A stretch of 33,002 nt of DNA, from NCBI GenBank assembly GCA_028695395.1, contig JAQVJB010000004.1:1-33002 (forward strand), in the 5' to 3' direction. How positions within the stretch are numbered: position 1 is the stretch's first letter; each line of letters begins with the position of its first letter. This DNA comes from Actinomycetota bacterium. Lineage in GTDB: Bacteria; Actinomycetota; Humimicrobiia; Humimicrobiales; Humimicrobiaceae. Shown here piece by piece: positions 8,919 to 17,194 of this stretch. A program made the translations under genes and the position numbers. The notes beneath the pieces are model-generated. The model did not search any database, had not been told where the DNA came from, and saw nothing but the letters and a program-made list of their open reading frames with translations.

Positions 8919-8980
8919 TTTTTGTTTACAAAATTTAAATTGGATAAAGACATTAAAAGATTATTATGTCTACTGGTAAA

Positions 8981-10564
8981 TTATATATCTTTTTCATGCC
9001 TCATCAGGGGAAAAAGAATTACATCCCTTATAGACTGGCTTCCTGAAAGAATCATTGCAAATCTGTCGATTCCTATTCCTTCACCGCCTGTAGGAGGCAT
9101 TCCGTATTCAAGTGCCTTCAGGAAATCAATATCGATCTTTCCAGTGATTCTTTCTTCCTCATCTTTACTTTTTACCTGCATTTTAAATCTTTCAAACTGA
9201 TCTCTGGGGTCTATTAATTCTGAAAAAGCATTCGCTATTTCCTCTCCGCCTATAAACAGCTCAAATCTTTCAGTAAGTTCCGGATTATCCTGTTTTTTAC
9301 GGGCAAGGGGAGATATTTCAACTGGATAATCTTTTATAAAAGTAGGATTTATCAGCTTTGATTCAACAAGATTTTCAAAAAGCTCATTAATTATTTTTCC
9401 CTTACCGGCATTATCTTCAATATTTATGTTATTTTCTTTTGCAATATTTTTTAATTCATTTACACTTATTTTAAAATCAACATCTATTCCTGCATATTTC
9501 TTTAGAGAATCGATCATTGTTATTTTCTCCCACTTGCAATCAAAATCTATCTCGCTGCCCCTATAATCGAATTTTAATTCTCCGGTAGCTTTTAAAGCGA
9601 CAAATTTCAATAATTCTTCGGTAAGTTCCATTAACTCATTATAATCAGAGAAAGCCTGATAAAATTCAAGCATTGTAAACTCTGGATTATGCTTATATGA
9701 AATACCTTCATTCCTGAAATTCCTGTTTATCTCGAAAACTTTTTCAAAACCCCCTACTACTAGTCTTTTCAGATAAAGTTCCGGAGCGATTCTGAGATAA
9801 AGCTGCATATCCAATGCATTATGATGCGTTACAAATGGTTTTGCAGTCGCTCCCCCGGGAATAGGCTGAAGCATCGGAGTCTCTACTTCCAAAAAGCCCT
9901 TATTATTCAGAAATTCCCTAAATGCCTCTATCATTTTTATCCTTATAAGAAAAGCTTTTTTAACATCAGGATTGACAATAAAATCAAGGTATCTCTGTCT
10001 GTACCTGGTTTCCTTATCCTTAAGCCCATGCCATTTTTCAGGAAAAACTCTTAAGGATTTACTAAGAAGGATAAAATCTTTAACATTTATTGTCAGTTCA
10101 TTTGTATGAGTTTTAAATATTTTTCCTTCAACTCCAATGATGTCACCTATGTCCAGACTTAGAAATTCATTATACTTCTCTTCACCGACATTATTAATAT
10201 TAAGATATAATTGTATCTGTCCGCTGAAATCTTTTATCATGCTGAAAGTTGCTTTGCCATGTTTTCTGAAAATCATTATCCTTCCAGCAAGCAAGAATAC
10301 TTCTTCTATTTTCTGCTGATTATCTATATCTGAATATTTTTTCTTTAAAGTATCTGTATCAGTAGTGGGCTTAAAGTTTCTGGAATATACATCTTTGGAG
10401 TTCTCCCTTAAATTCTTTATTTTTTCAATTTTTACCTGCAGGGGCTCACTTAAGGGGTCTTCAAGCTCAAGGAGGTATTCTGCTTCGGAGTTCTCAATAT
10501 TTTCAATATTTAATTTAGGGTTTTCATAATCCGGAGCATTCTCATTTTTTATGTTTTCGGTCAT
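8981..10564 (-). CDS. lysS: Lysyl-tRNA synthetase, class II
   Basis: Attaches lysine to tRNA-Lys in the cytosol. An OB-fold anticodon domain comes first (LAGRIMIFRKHGKATFSMIK), then the class II catalytic core with motif 2 (FRNEGISYKHNPEFTMLEFY) and motif 3 (GGEGIGIDRFAMILSGSQSI). At 527 residues it is about 30 longer than usual because of an acidic N-terminal extension (about residues 1-35). No better internal start with an SD is visible, although the AGGA upstream of this ATG is rather far (12 nt). It is 48 bp downstream of greA, a common pairing, and probably shares its promoter. Confidence 0.97.
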   Translation of the reverse strand: MTENIKNENAPDYENPKLNIENIENSEAEYLLELEDPLSEPLQVKIEKIKNLRENSKDVYSRNFKPTTDTDTLKKKYSDIDNQQKIEEVFLLAGRIMIFRKHGKATFSMIKDFSGQIQLYLNINNVGEEKYNEFLSLDIGDIIGVEGKIFKTHTNELTINVKDFILLSKSLRVFPEKWHGLKDKETRYRQRYLDFIVNPDVKKAFLIRIKMIEAFREFLNNKGFLEVETPMLQPIPGGATAKPFVTHHNALDMQLYLRIAPELYLKRLVVGGFEKVFEINRNFRNEGISYKHNPEFTMLEFYQAFSDYNELMELTEELLKFVALKATGELKFDYRGSEIDFDCKWEKITMIDSLKKYAGIDVDFKISVNELKNIAKENNINIEDNAGKGKIINELFENLVESKLINPTFIKDYPVEISPLARKKQDNPELTERFELFIGGEEIANAFSELIDPRDQFERFKMQVKSKDEEERITGKIDIDFLKALEYGMPPTGGEGIGIDRFAMILSGSQSIRDVILFPLMRHEKDI

Positions 10565-10612
10565 AGTAATATAATGTCCTATCTGCTTATTAAAATATTA
10601 TTATAAGGAGAA

Positions 10613-11080
10613 TTAAAAAATATCTATTATCTTTAATCTTAATATCTTACCGGGTATTTTTACTGAGATTTCATCTTTGATCTTTCTTCCAAGCAGCGCT
10701 TTACCAAGAGGCGATTCATCTGATATTTTCATATTTTCAGGTTCAGACTCAACAGAGCTGACAATTTCAAATTTTCTATTTTTGTTTTCATCCATATCTC
10801 TTACTACAACAAGCGAACCAATATCAATAGAGTCTTTATTGACTTTTTTATCAACAATCACATAATTCTGAAGAATATCATTTATCTGCTCTATTCTTCC
10901 TTCAACAAAAGCCTGTTCGTTTTTAACATATTCGTATTCCAGATTCTCAGCAAGGTCTCCGCCTGAATTCTTGGCTTCCTTTAATCTCTCAGCAATTTCT
11001 TTTCTTTTATTCTTTATTAGATAATCAAGATCGTTTAATAGTTTCTCATAACCTTCTTGAGTTATTCGATATTCTTTCAT
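10613..11080 (-). CDS. greA: Transcription elongation factor GreA
   Basis: GreA rescues backtracked RNA polymerase by stimulating transcript cleavage. At 155 residues it has the usual two parts: an N-terminal coiled coil carrying the acidic tip (NSGGDLAENLEYEYVKNEQAF) and a C-terminal FKBP-like domain (SPLGKALLGRKIKDEISVKIPG). The SD AGGAGA lies 8 nt before the ATG. A near-consensus promoter is 46 bp upstream, making greA the probable first gene of a greA-lysS unit. Confidence 0.97.
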   Translation of the reverse strand: MKEYRITQEGYEKLLNDLDYLIKNKRKEIAERLKEAKNSGGDLAENLEYEYVKNEQAFVEGRIEQINDILQNYVIVDKKVNKDSIDIGSLVVVRDMDENKNRKFEIVSSVESEPENMKISDESPLGKALLGRKIKDEISVKIPGKILRLKIIDIF

Positions 11081-11125
11081 TAGGATTGTCTCCTGAAAAA
11101 TTAAACATTAAAAATATGTGCACGT

Positions 11126-11154
11126 ATTATATTGCAATATAATGTAGTTGTCAA
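11126..11154 (-). promoter_or_regulatory. Near-consensus sigma-70-type promoter of greA, with palindrome over the -10
   Basis: On the minus strand TTGACA (11154-11149) and TATAAT (11131-11126) are separated by exactly 17 bp. The predicted transcript start is about 11119, giving a leader near 39 nt. A perfect 18-bp palindrome, ATTATATTGCAATATAAT (11126-11143), covers the -10 and part of the spacer. The rest of the 160-bp gap to pstB has only a weak imperfect stem (AATCC/GGATT) and no clear terminator. Confidence 0.85.
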
Positions 11155-11241
11155 AGAAGAATTATTATTATTTATTATCATTAAGGAAATGCTCAAATAA
11201 TATGAAATTTATAATCCTGAAGCTGGATTTCAAAGTTAAAA

Positions 11242-12021
11242 TTAACCGAATCTTCCTGTTATGTAATCTTCAGTTCTTTTATCAGACGGATAAGTAAAAA
11301 TTTTTTTTGTATCTTCATATTCAATGAGCTTTGCTGCTTCTCCCTGCTTTTCCATTAAAAGAAAGGCTGTCTTTTGAGAAACTCTTGCAGCCTGCTGCAT
11401 ATTATGGGTTACTATTATTATCGTATAATTTTCTTTCAATTCGATTATAAGATCTTCAATTTTCTGGGTAGATATTGGATCAAGTGCCGAAGCAGGTTCA
11501 TCCATCAGAACTATATCGGAATCTACAGCAAGAACCCTGGCAATACATAATCTTTGCTGCTGACCTCCGGATAAGTCAAGGGCACTTTTATTAAGTTTAT
11601 GTTTGACTTCATCCCAAAGAGCTGCTTTTTTTAAACTGTCTTCAACAATCATATCAAGGTCTCTTTTTGAATATCTTTTATGAAGCCTTGGTCCATATGC
11701 GACATTGTCATAAATAGTCTTGGGAAACGGATTAGGTCTTTGAAATACCATTCCTACTTTTTTTCTCAGTTCTACTACATCGACTCCTGACTTATAAATA
11801 TCTTCTCCGTCTATTTCTACCCTGCCTTCTATCTTTGCATTGCCGAGAAGTTCGTTCATCCGGTTAAAAGTCCTGAGCAATGTTGATTTTCCACAACCTG
11901 AAGGACCGATAATGGAAGTTATGGTATTTTTTGTAATATTAAAGCTGATATCTGTCAGCACTTTCGTATCACCGTAAAAAAATCCGAAATCTTTAATTCT
12001 TATCTTTATATTATCTGACAT
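11242..12021 (-). CDS. pstB: Phosphate ABC transporter ATPase PstB
   Basis: Membrane-associated ATPase that powers the PstSCA phosphate importer. The 259-residue protein shows Walker A (GPSGCGKST), the PstB-typical GMVFQRPNPFPKTIYDNVAYGPRLH segment (two pieces of the same region), the signature LSGGQQQR, Walker B (DIVLMDEPASALDP) and the H-loop (VTHNMQQAARVS). It starts only 11 bp after purE, so it is transcribed with the purine genes. No pstS, pstC, pstA or phoU is in the window. The partner permease must lie elsewhere or be lost. PstB identity is strong because of the QRPNPFP motif. Confidence 0.94.
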   Translation of the reverse strand: MSDNIKIRIKDFGFFYGDTKVLTDISFNITKNTITSIIGPSGCGKSTLLRTFNRMNELLGNAKIEGRVEIDGEDIYKSGVDVVELRKKVGMVFQRPNPFPKTIYDNVAYGPRLHKRYSKRDLDMIVEDSLKKAALWDEVKHKLNKSALDLSGGQQQRLCIARVLAVDSDIVLMDEPASALDPISTQKIEDLIIELKENYTIIIVTHNMQQAARVSQKTAFLLMEKQGEAAKLIEYEDTKKIFTYPSDKRTEDYITGRFG

Positions 12022-12032
12022 TAAAGATAACC

Positions 12033-12494
12033 CTATCCCCCTAAACTTTTTTTATAAAATCTTAACTTTTCTTCTATTTCCGGATATTTAAGCGCAAGTA
12101 TCTGTGCCGCAAGTATGCCTGCATTTTTTGCACCGTTTATTGCAACTGTTGCAACAGGGACTCCACTTGGCATTTGGACTATTGACAAAAGAGAATCCAG
12201 TCCGCCAAGATCGTCAGTTTTTATCGGCACTCCGATTACAGGAAGCGTGGTATAAGCAGCTATTACTCCGGGGAGATGAGCAGCCTTGCCGGCACCGGCA
12301 ATTACCACTTCAAATTTATTCTCTATAAGTTTTTTTGCAAAATCAGATGTCTTATCCGGCATCCTGTGTGCAGAAGAAATAATTTTTTCATATCCGATGT
12401 TGAATTCAGCTAATATATTTTCAGCAGCATTCATTATTTTTTCATCAGATGTGCTGCCCATTAAAATAGCTACTAATTTTTTATTGCCAGCCAT
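12033..12494 (-). CDS. purE: N5-carboxyaminoimidazole ribonucleotide mutase
   Basis: Converts N5-CAIR to CAIR in purine synthesis (class I PurE) or, in class II forms, carboxylates AIR directly. The 153-residue length is typical of bacterial PurE. Motifs: GSTSDEKIMNAAENIL, SSAHRMPDKTSDFAK with the catalytic His, and the glycine-rich AGAGKAAHLPGVIAAYTTLPVIGVP. A strong SD (GGGAGGT) lies 8 nt before the ATG. No purK is nearby, so class cannot be settled here. Confidence 0.96.
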   Translation of the reverse strand: MAGNKKLVAILMGSTSDEKIMNAAENILAEFNIGYEKIISSAHRMPDKTSDFAKKLIENKFEVVIAGAGKAAHLPGVIAAYTTLPVIGVPIKTDDLGGLDSLLSIVQMPSGVPVATVAINGAKNAGILAAQILALKYPEIEEKLRFYKKSLGG

Positions 12495-12521
12495 TTGCTT
12501 TAACCTCCCGGGAAAATATTT

Positions 12522-13814
12522 TTAATTTTCTGCTACTTTCTTTGCAATATCGCTTCTGAATTGCATGCCATCAAAATTTATACTTTTAATTTTGCTGTAG
12601 ATTTTATTTATTGCTCCATTGAAAGTTTTATCTTTGCTTACGATATTTAGCACCCTGCCGCCATTAGTGACTATATTACCGTCTTGGATGCTTGTACCTG
12701 CATGAAAAATAAAAATGTCATTTTCATTCGAATGTTCTTTAACTCCGTATATGATATCTCCTTTTGAAGATGTTTCAGGATAACCTTTGGAAGCGATTAC
12801 TACGCATACGCATTTCTGTGCACTCCATATTAATTCAGTACTATCAAGATTTCCGTTACTTGCATTCATTAATATGTCAAGCAGGTCGCTATTAAGTCTT
12901 GGCAGCACTACCTGGGTTTCCGGATCTCCGAACCTGCAATTATATTCTAAAAGATAAGGTTCATTATCCTTTACGATTATTCCACCGTATAATATACCCT
13001 TATAATTTATCCCTTCCTTTTTCAACGATTCAAAAGTAGGAAATATTATCCTATCAAGTATCTTTTTTTGTAAATTAGAATCTACAAAAGGTAAGGGGCT
13101 GAAGCTCCCCATGCCACCTGTATTTCTGCCTTTGTCGGAATCAAAAATCCTTTTATAATCCTGAGCAGTCTGCATGGGTATGATCCTTTTCCCATCACAA
13201 ATACACATGATGGAAACTTCAAACCCTTCAATAAACTCTTCTATTATTATTTCTTCTCCCGCTCTACCGAAGATATCTTTAATAAAAAAATCATTTAGTG
13301 CTCCAAGCATTTCAAGCCTATCTTTACAGATAAGAACTCCTTTTCCTGCTGCAAGTCCGTCAGCTTTTATTACCCACGGATAGGTACTTGAATCAAGGCT
13401 CTCAATAAAATCTTTCGCTTTCTTATATTCATTTTTTTTAAAGAAATATGCTTCTGCTCCCGGAATATTATTTTTTATTGCAAATTTTTTTGTAAAAACC
13501 TTACTTCCTTCGATTCTGGCAGCAGACTTTGAAGGTCCGAATGCCGCATGGCCATTATCCTCAAGATAATCGACAATACCGTCTACAAGAGGAGCTTCGG
13601 GACCAATAATTGTAAAATCCACTTTATTATTTTTTATAAATTTAAGAATAGATTTGAAATTTTCCTTTTTTATCGGCATATCGAAACATTCTGAAATCTG
13701 CTGCATGCCTGCATTCCCGGGAATAGCAAAAATTTTATTTACTTTTTTATTTTGCGATATTTTCCATGCTATGCAGTGTTCTCTGCCACCGCTTCCCAAT
13801 ATAAGAATTTTCAT
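12522..13814 (-). CDS. purD: Phosphoribosylamine-glycine ligase
   Basis: ATP-grasp enzyme (GARS) for the second step of de novo purine synthesis. 430 residues, normal length. Begins ILILGSGGREHCIAWKI; the ATP-grasp core shows VIKADGLAAGKGVLIC, EEFIEGFEVSIMCICDG and the metal/ATP segment LLEYNCRFGDPETQVVLPRL. The SD GAGG lies 5 nt before the ATG. It starts 10 bp after the purA stop and 27 bp before purE, making a purA-purD-purE string. Confidence 0.97.
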   Translation of the reverse strand: MKILILGSGGREHCIAWKISQNKKVNKIFAIPGNAGMQQISECFDMPIKKENFKSILKFIKNNKVDFTIIGPEAPLVDGIVDYLEDNGHAAFGPSKSAARIEGSKVFTKKFAIKNNIPGAEAYFFKKNEYKKAKDFIESLDSSTYPWVIKADGLAAGKGVLICKDRLEMLGALNDFFIKDIFGRAGEEIIIEEFIEGFEVSIMCICDGKRIIPMQTAQDYKRIFDSDKGRNTGGMGSFSPLPFVDSNLQKKILDRIIFPTFESLKKEGINYKGILYGGIIVKDNEPYLLEYNCRFGDPETQVVLPRLNSDLLDILMNASNGNLDSTELIWSAQKCVCVVIASKGYPETSSKGDIIYGVKEHSNENDIFIFHAGTSIQDGNIVTNGGRVLNIVSKDKTFNGAINKIYSKIKSINFDGMQFRSDIAKKVAEN

Positions 13815-13824
13815 TAAATCCTCT

Positions 13825-15129
13825 TTATCTTATTTTTAAAAAACTCTTCAGCCAGTTATCCTTGATAATGATCTGGTTCCTGTCCGGACCTACACTTATC
13901 ATGGATGCAGGAATATTCAAAAGTTCTTCCAGGATTTCAATATATTTTTTTGCATTATGGGGAAGCTTGTCAAACTCCTTTATATCGGAAATATCTTCTT
14001 CCCAGCCATCAGTTTCAATATAGACAGGTTTACTTTTCTGTAATGTCTCACAGTTAGGGCTTAAATTATCATATATGCTTCCATTAATATCATAACTGGT
14101 ACATATCTTTATTTTTTTTATGCCAGTAAGAACATCCAGCTTTGTTATTGCAAGACTGTCAAGATTATTTATCATTTTTGCATATCTTATTATCACACAG
14201 TCAAACCATCCGCATCTTCTTGCTCTTCCAGTTGTAGTTCCGTATTCGTTTCCCCTGTTTCGCATATAATCGCCATCGCTATCAAAAAGTTCCGTAGGAA
14301 ATACTCCTTCTCCCACTCTGGTACAATAGGATTTTGTAATACCGATGACATTATCTACCTTTTTCGGTCCGATTCCTGAACCAGAAAAAACTCCTCCAGA
14401 GATAGTTGAAGAGGAGGTTACATACGGATAAGTGCCATGATCTATATCAAGTAAAGTCCCCTGTGCGCCTTCAAATAAAATACTTTTTCCCTTATCAAGA
14501 GCCTCGTTAACAAGAAACGCTGTATCAACGACATATTTTTTTAATATTTGAGCATATTGCATATAGCTGGTAAAAATATCTTCAACTTCAAAAGTATCTG
14601 AAGAATATATTTTATCGAGGATGGCATTTTTTATTTTAAGAATATTTATTAGTTTTTGTTTAAATGCTTCTGGATTAAAAAGGTCGCAAACCCTTATCCC
14701 GAACCTGCTTGCTTTGTCAGAATATGCCGGACCTATTCCTTTTCTGGTAGTCCCTATCTTTAAAGTACCTAAACTGTTTTCAGTTACACTGTCAAGTGCG
14801 ATATGATAAGGCATGATTAAATGGCAATTTGTACTTATTCTCAAATTATCAGTACTTATTCCTTTACTTTCAAGATCCTTTAATTCATTTATAAGTGTCA
14901 TTGGATTAACAACAACACCATTGCCTATTACGCATATAACATTAGGGTTAAGGATTCCTGAAGGAACAAGGTGCAGCTTGAACTCATTTTTATCAAAAAT
15001 AACCGTATGGCCGGCATTGTCACCACCCTGAAATCTTACAACCATTTCTACCTTATTTGATAAAAGGTCAGTTATTCTGCCTTTCCCTTCATCACCCCAC
15101 TGTGCACCTATTAAAACAATATTAGACAT
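13825..15129 (-). CDS. purA: Adenylosuccinate synthetase
   Basis: Joins IMP and aspartate using GTP, the first committed step to AMP. 434 residues, normal. The N-terminus IGAQWGDEGKGRITD contains the catalytic Asp and the P-loop-like GDEGKG. The IMP-site NAGHTV (with its catalytic His), GTTRKGIGPAY, and the GTTTGRARRCGWFD segment are all intact. SD AGAGGT lies 8 nt before the ATG. A short AT-rich dyad (15155-15168) is in the 68-bp gap to dnaB, which may hold a weak secondary promoter. Confidence 0.98.
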   Translation of the reverse strand: MSNIVLIGAQWGDEGKGRITDLLSNKVEMVVRFQGGDNAGHTVIFDKNEFKLHLVPSGILNPNVICVIGNGVVVNPMTLINELKDLESKGISTDNLRISTNCHLIMPYHIALDSVTENSLGTLKIGTTRKGIGPAYSDKASRFGIRVCDLFNPEAFKQKLINILKIKNAILDKIYSSDTFEVEDIFTSYMQYAQILKKYVVDTAFLVNEALDKGKSILFEGAQGTLLDIDHGTYPYVTSSSTISGGVFSGSGIGPKKVDNVIGITKSYCTRVGEGVFPTELFDSDGDYMRNRGNEYGTTTGRARRCGWFDCVIIRYAKMINNLDSLAITKLDVLTGIKKIKICTSYDINGSIYDNLSPNCETLQKSKPVYIETDGWEEDISDIKEFDKLPHNAKKYIEILEELLNIPASMISVGPDRNQIIIKDNWLKSFLKIR

Positions 15130-15197
15130 TTTGAAATACCTCTTGTCTTGAATCAGTAATTATTTACTAATATATTATAAAAACAATCTAGATAAAA

Positions 15198-16595
15198 TTA
15201 TGCGCTGTTTTCCTCAGCATGAACTTTATCAAGATTTGAAAAAAGTGCATATTCTTTTGAGAACCTTAAGTTTATCCTGCCAGTCGGACCATTTCTATGT
15301 TTTGCTATGATTACTTCTGCAGTTCCAGCTTCTTTGCTGTTTTCATCATAATATTCATCTCTGTATATAAACATTACAATGTCAGCATCCTGCTCTATTG
15401 CACCTGATTCTCTCAGATCTGCCAGAACCGGTCTTTTATTATCCCTTCTTTCAACTTCACGTGATAGCTGTGAAACTGCAAGGATAGGTATCTTGAGCTC
15501 TCTTGCAAGACTTTTAAGATTCCTAGATATCTCTGAAATCTCAAGAACCCTGTTTTCTCTGTAATTCAGGCCTGAATTCATGAGCTGGAGGTAGTCAACT
15601 ATTATGAGTTTTGCCCCATATTTACTCACAAGCATCCTTGCCCTTGATCTAAGATCCATTATGGATAAGAAAGCTGTGTCGTCTATATATATATTTGTCT
15701 TGGAAAGTTTTTCAATCGCAAAACCAAGTTTGGGCCATTCATGTTCTCTAATATCGCCGGATCTTATTCTCTGGAGATCTATTCTTGCTTCTGAGCAAAG
15801 CAATCTTTGTGCTATCTGCTGCTTGGACATCTCCAGTGAGAATATGACTACAGGGGCGTCCCCTTCAAGGCTGGCATTCCTTGAAATGCATAAGGCAAGC
15901 GAAGTCTTACCCATTCCCGGTCTTGCAGCTACAATAACCAAATCTGAATTTTGAAGTCCTGAAGTAATCTTATCAAGGGCTACAAATCCTGTCGAAACTC
16001 CAGTAACGGAACCTTTACTCTCTGATAAAATAACTGTCTTGTCATATACTTCTGTTAGAACTTCTTTTATATCGGATATAAGATTATTTTTTGAATTATA
16101 GTTTAAATCCTGAGAAACTGAAAAAATCAGCTGCTGAGCTTTATCAACTGTAGAAGAAAGGTCTTCAGGTATCTCGTAACCCATCTTTGCAATATCTGTT
16201 GCAGCATAGATAAGTTTTCTCAATATTGAATTGTGTTTTACTATTTCGGCATAATATGCGGCATTGGATGCAAGAGGGATATTTGAGATAAGAGAGTGAA
16301 TAAAAGTCCTGCCTCCTACTTCCTCAAGTAAGTTCTTTTTTTTTAAATAATCAGCAAGGGTTATAGGATCTACAGGTTCTCCTTTGGCATAAAGCTCTTT
16401 TATCCCCTTGAATATTTCCGTATTAGAAGTCCGGTAAAAATCATCCTCTTTTACAATCTCGATAACTTCGCTTATAGCTTCTTTTAAAATAAGCATGGAG
16501 CCGATTAAAGATTCTTCCGCTTCCAGATTATAAGGAGGGATTCTTTCAAGTTTACCTGTGTTTAATGTCTCTTTAAGAGAATTTACCTTCTTCAT
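15198..16595 (-). CDS. dnaB: Replicative DNA helicase DnaB
   Basis: Hexameric 5'-3' helicase at the replication fork. 465 residues: N-terminal primase-interacting helical domain (PYNLEAEESLIGSMLI), linker, then the RecA-like domain with Walker A (AARPGMGKTSLALCI), Walker B (LIIVDYLQLMNSG), the arginine-rich segment KHRNGPTGRINLRF and the DnaB-typical SQLSREVERRDNKRP. No intein is present. The SD (AAAGGG) is very close to the ATG. The neighbours rplI and purA are a widely conserved association. Confidence 0.98.
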   Translation of the reverse strand: MKKVNSLKETLNTGKLERIPPYNLEAEESLIGSMLILKEAISEVIEIVKEDDFYRTSNTEIFKGIKELYAKGEPVDPITLADYLKKKNLLEEVGGRTFIHSLISNIPLASNAAYYAEIVKHNSILRKLIYAATDIAKMGYEIPEDLSSTVDKAQQLIFSVSQDLNYNSKNNLISDIKEVLTEVYDKTVILSESKGSVTGVSTGFVALDKITSGLQNSDLVIVAARPGMGKTSLALCISRNASLEGDAPVVIFSLEMSKQQIAQRLLCSEARIDLQRIRSGDIREHEWPKLGFAIEKLSKTNIYIDDTAFLSIMDLRSRARMLVSKYGAKLIIVDYLQLMNSGLNYRENRVLEISEISRNLKSLARELKIPILAVSQLSREVERRDNKRPVLADLRESGAIEQDADIVMFIYRDEYYDENSKEAGTAEVIIAKHRNGPTGRINLRFSKEYALFSNLDKVHAEENSA

Positions 16596-16642
16596 TACCC
16601 TTTATTCTATAACAAAAATATTTAAAAAAAATCATGATAATC

Positions 16643-17146
16643 TTATTCTTCAGTGCTTTCGGATTCAGTTGTCCCGGATTCTTCTGCATCAGCCTGCTTT
16701 TTATCTGCTTCTATTGAAATGGTAACATTACACTTGATATCTTTATAAAGTTTTATTTCGATTTCATAAGTACCCGTTTCTTTTAAAGAATCTTCCAGCT
16801 CGATTTTCTTTCTGTCTATTTCTATCTTTTTAAAAGATAGAATTTTTTCTGCAATATCCTTATTGGTAATTGAACCATATAATTTGCCTTCTGGACTTGA
16901 CTTAACCTTAAATATAAGTTTTGTTCCTTCAAGTTCTGCGGCAATATCAGAGGCTTCTTTCATATTCTTTGCCTCCATTTTTATTTTTGACTTCTTCAAT
17001 ATTTCTGATTGTTTAATATTTCCAGGAGTTGCAAAAATTGCCATGCCGTTAGGTATAAGGTAATTTTTTGCATAACCATCTTTTACATTTACGATATCGC
17101 CGAAACTACCGATTTTATCTACATCTTTTGTTAGAATAATTTTCAA
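16643..17146 (-). CDS. rplI: 50S ribosomal protein L9
   Basis: L9 binds 23S rRNA and reaches out from the large subunit. 167 residues, with the N-terminal signature IGSFGDIVNVKDGYAKNYLIP, a long connecting helix and a C-terminal domain (SSPEGKLYGSITNKDIAE). The tail from about residue 148 is a low-complexity acidic extension rich in Glu, Ser and Thr. The start is TTG (17144-17146), chosen because AGGAGG lies 5 nt upstream and the product then begins MKIILTKDV as in other L9s. Confidence 0.97.
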   Translation of the reverse strand: MKIILTKDVDKIGSFGDIVNVKDGYAKNYLIPNGMAIFATPGNIKQSEILKKSKIKMEAKNMKEASDIAAELEGTKLIFKVKSSPEGKLYGSITNKDIAEKILSFKKIEIDRKKIELEDSLKETGTYEIEIKLYKDIKCNVTISIEADKKQADAEESGTTESESTEE

Positions 17147-17194
17147 CTTTTCCTCCTAATTATAATGAACAGATTTACATCTTGCTGAATATAT

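Noticed and set aside
8821..8980. CtsR operator or CIRCE upstream of mcsA
   Set aside because: No GGTCAAA-type heptad repeat and no TTAGCACTC/GAGTGCTAA pair is present on either strand of the gap.
11155..11241. Intrinsic terminator after pstB
   Set aside because: The only stem (AATCC/GGATT with a loose outer pairing) is short and has no following U-run.
15155..15168. Dyad AGTAA-TTAT-TTACT before purA
   Set aside because: Five-bp arms made mostly of A and T are expected by chance in this sequence, and no SD involvement is seen.
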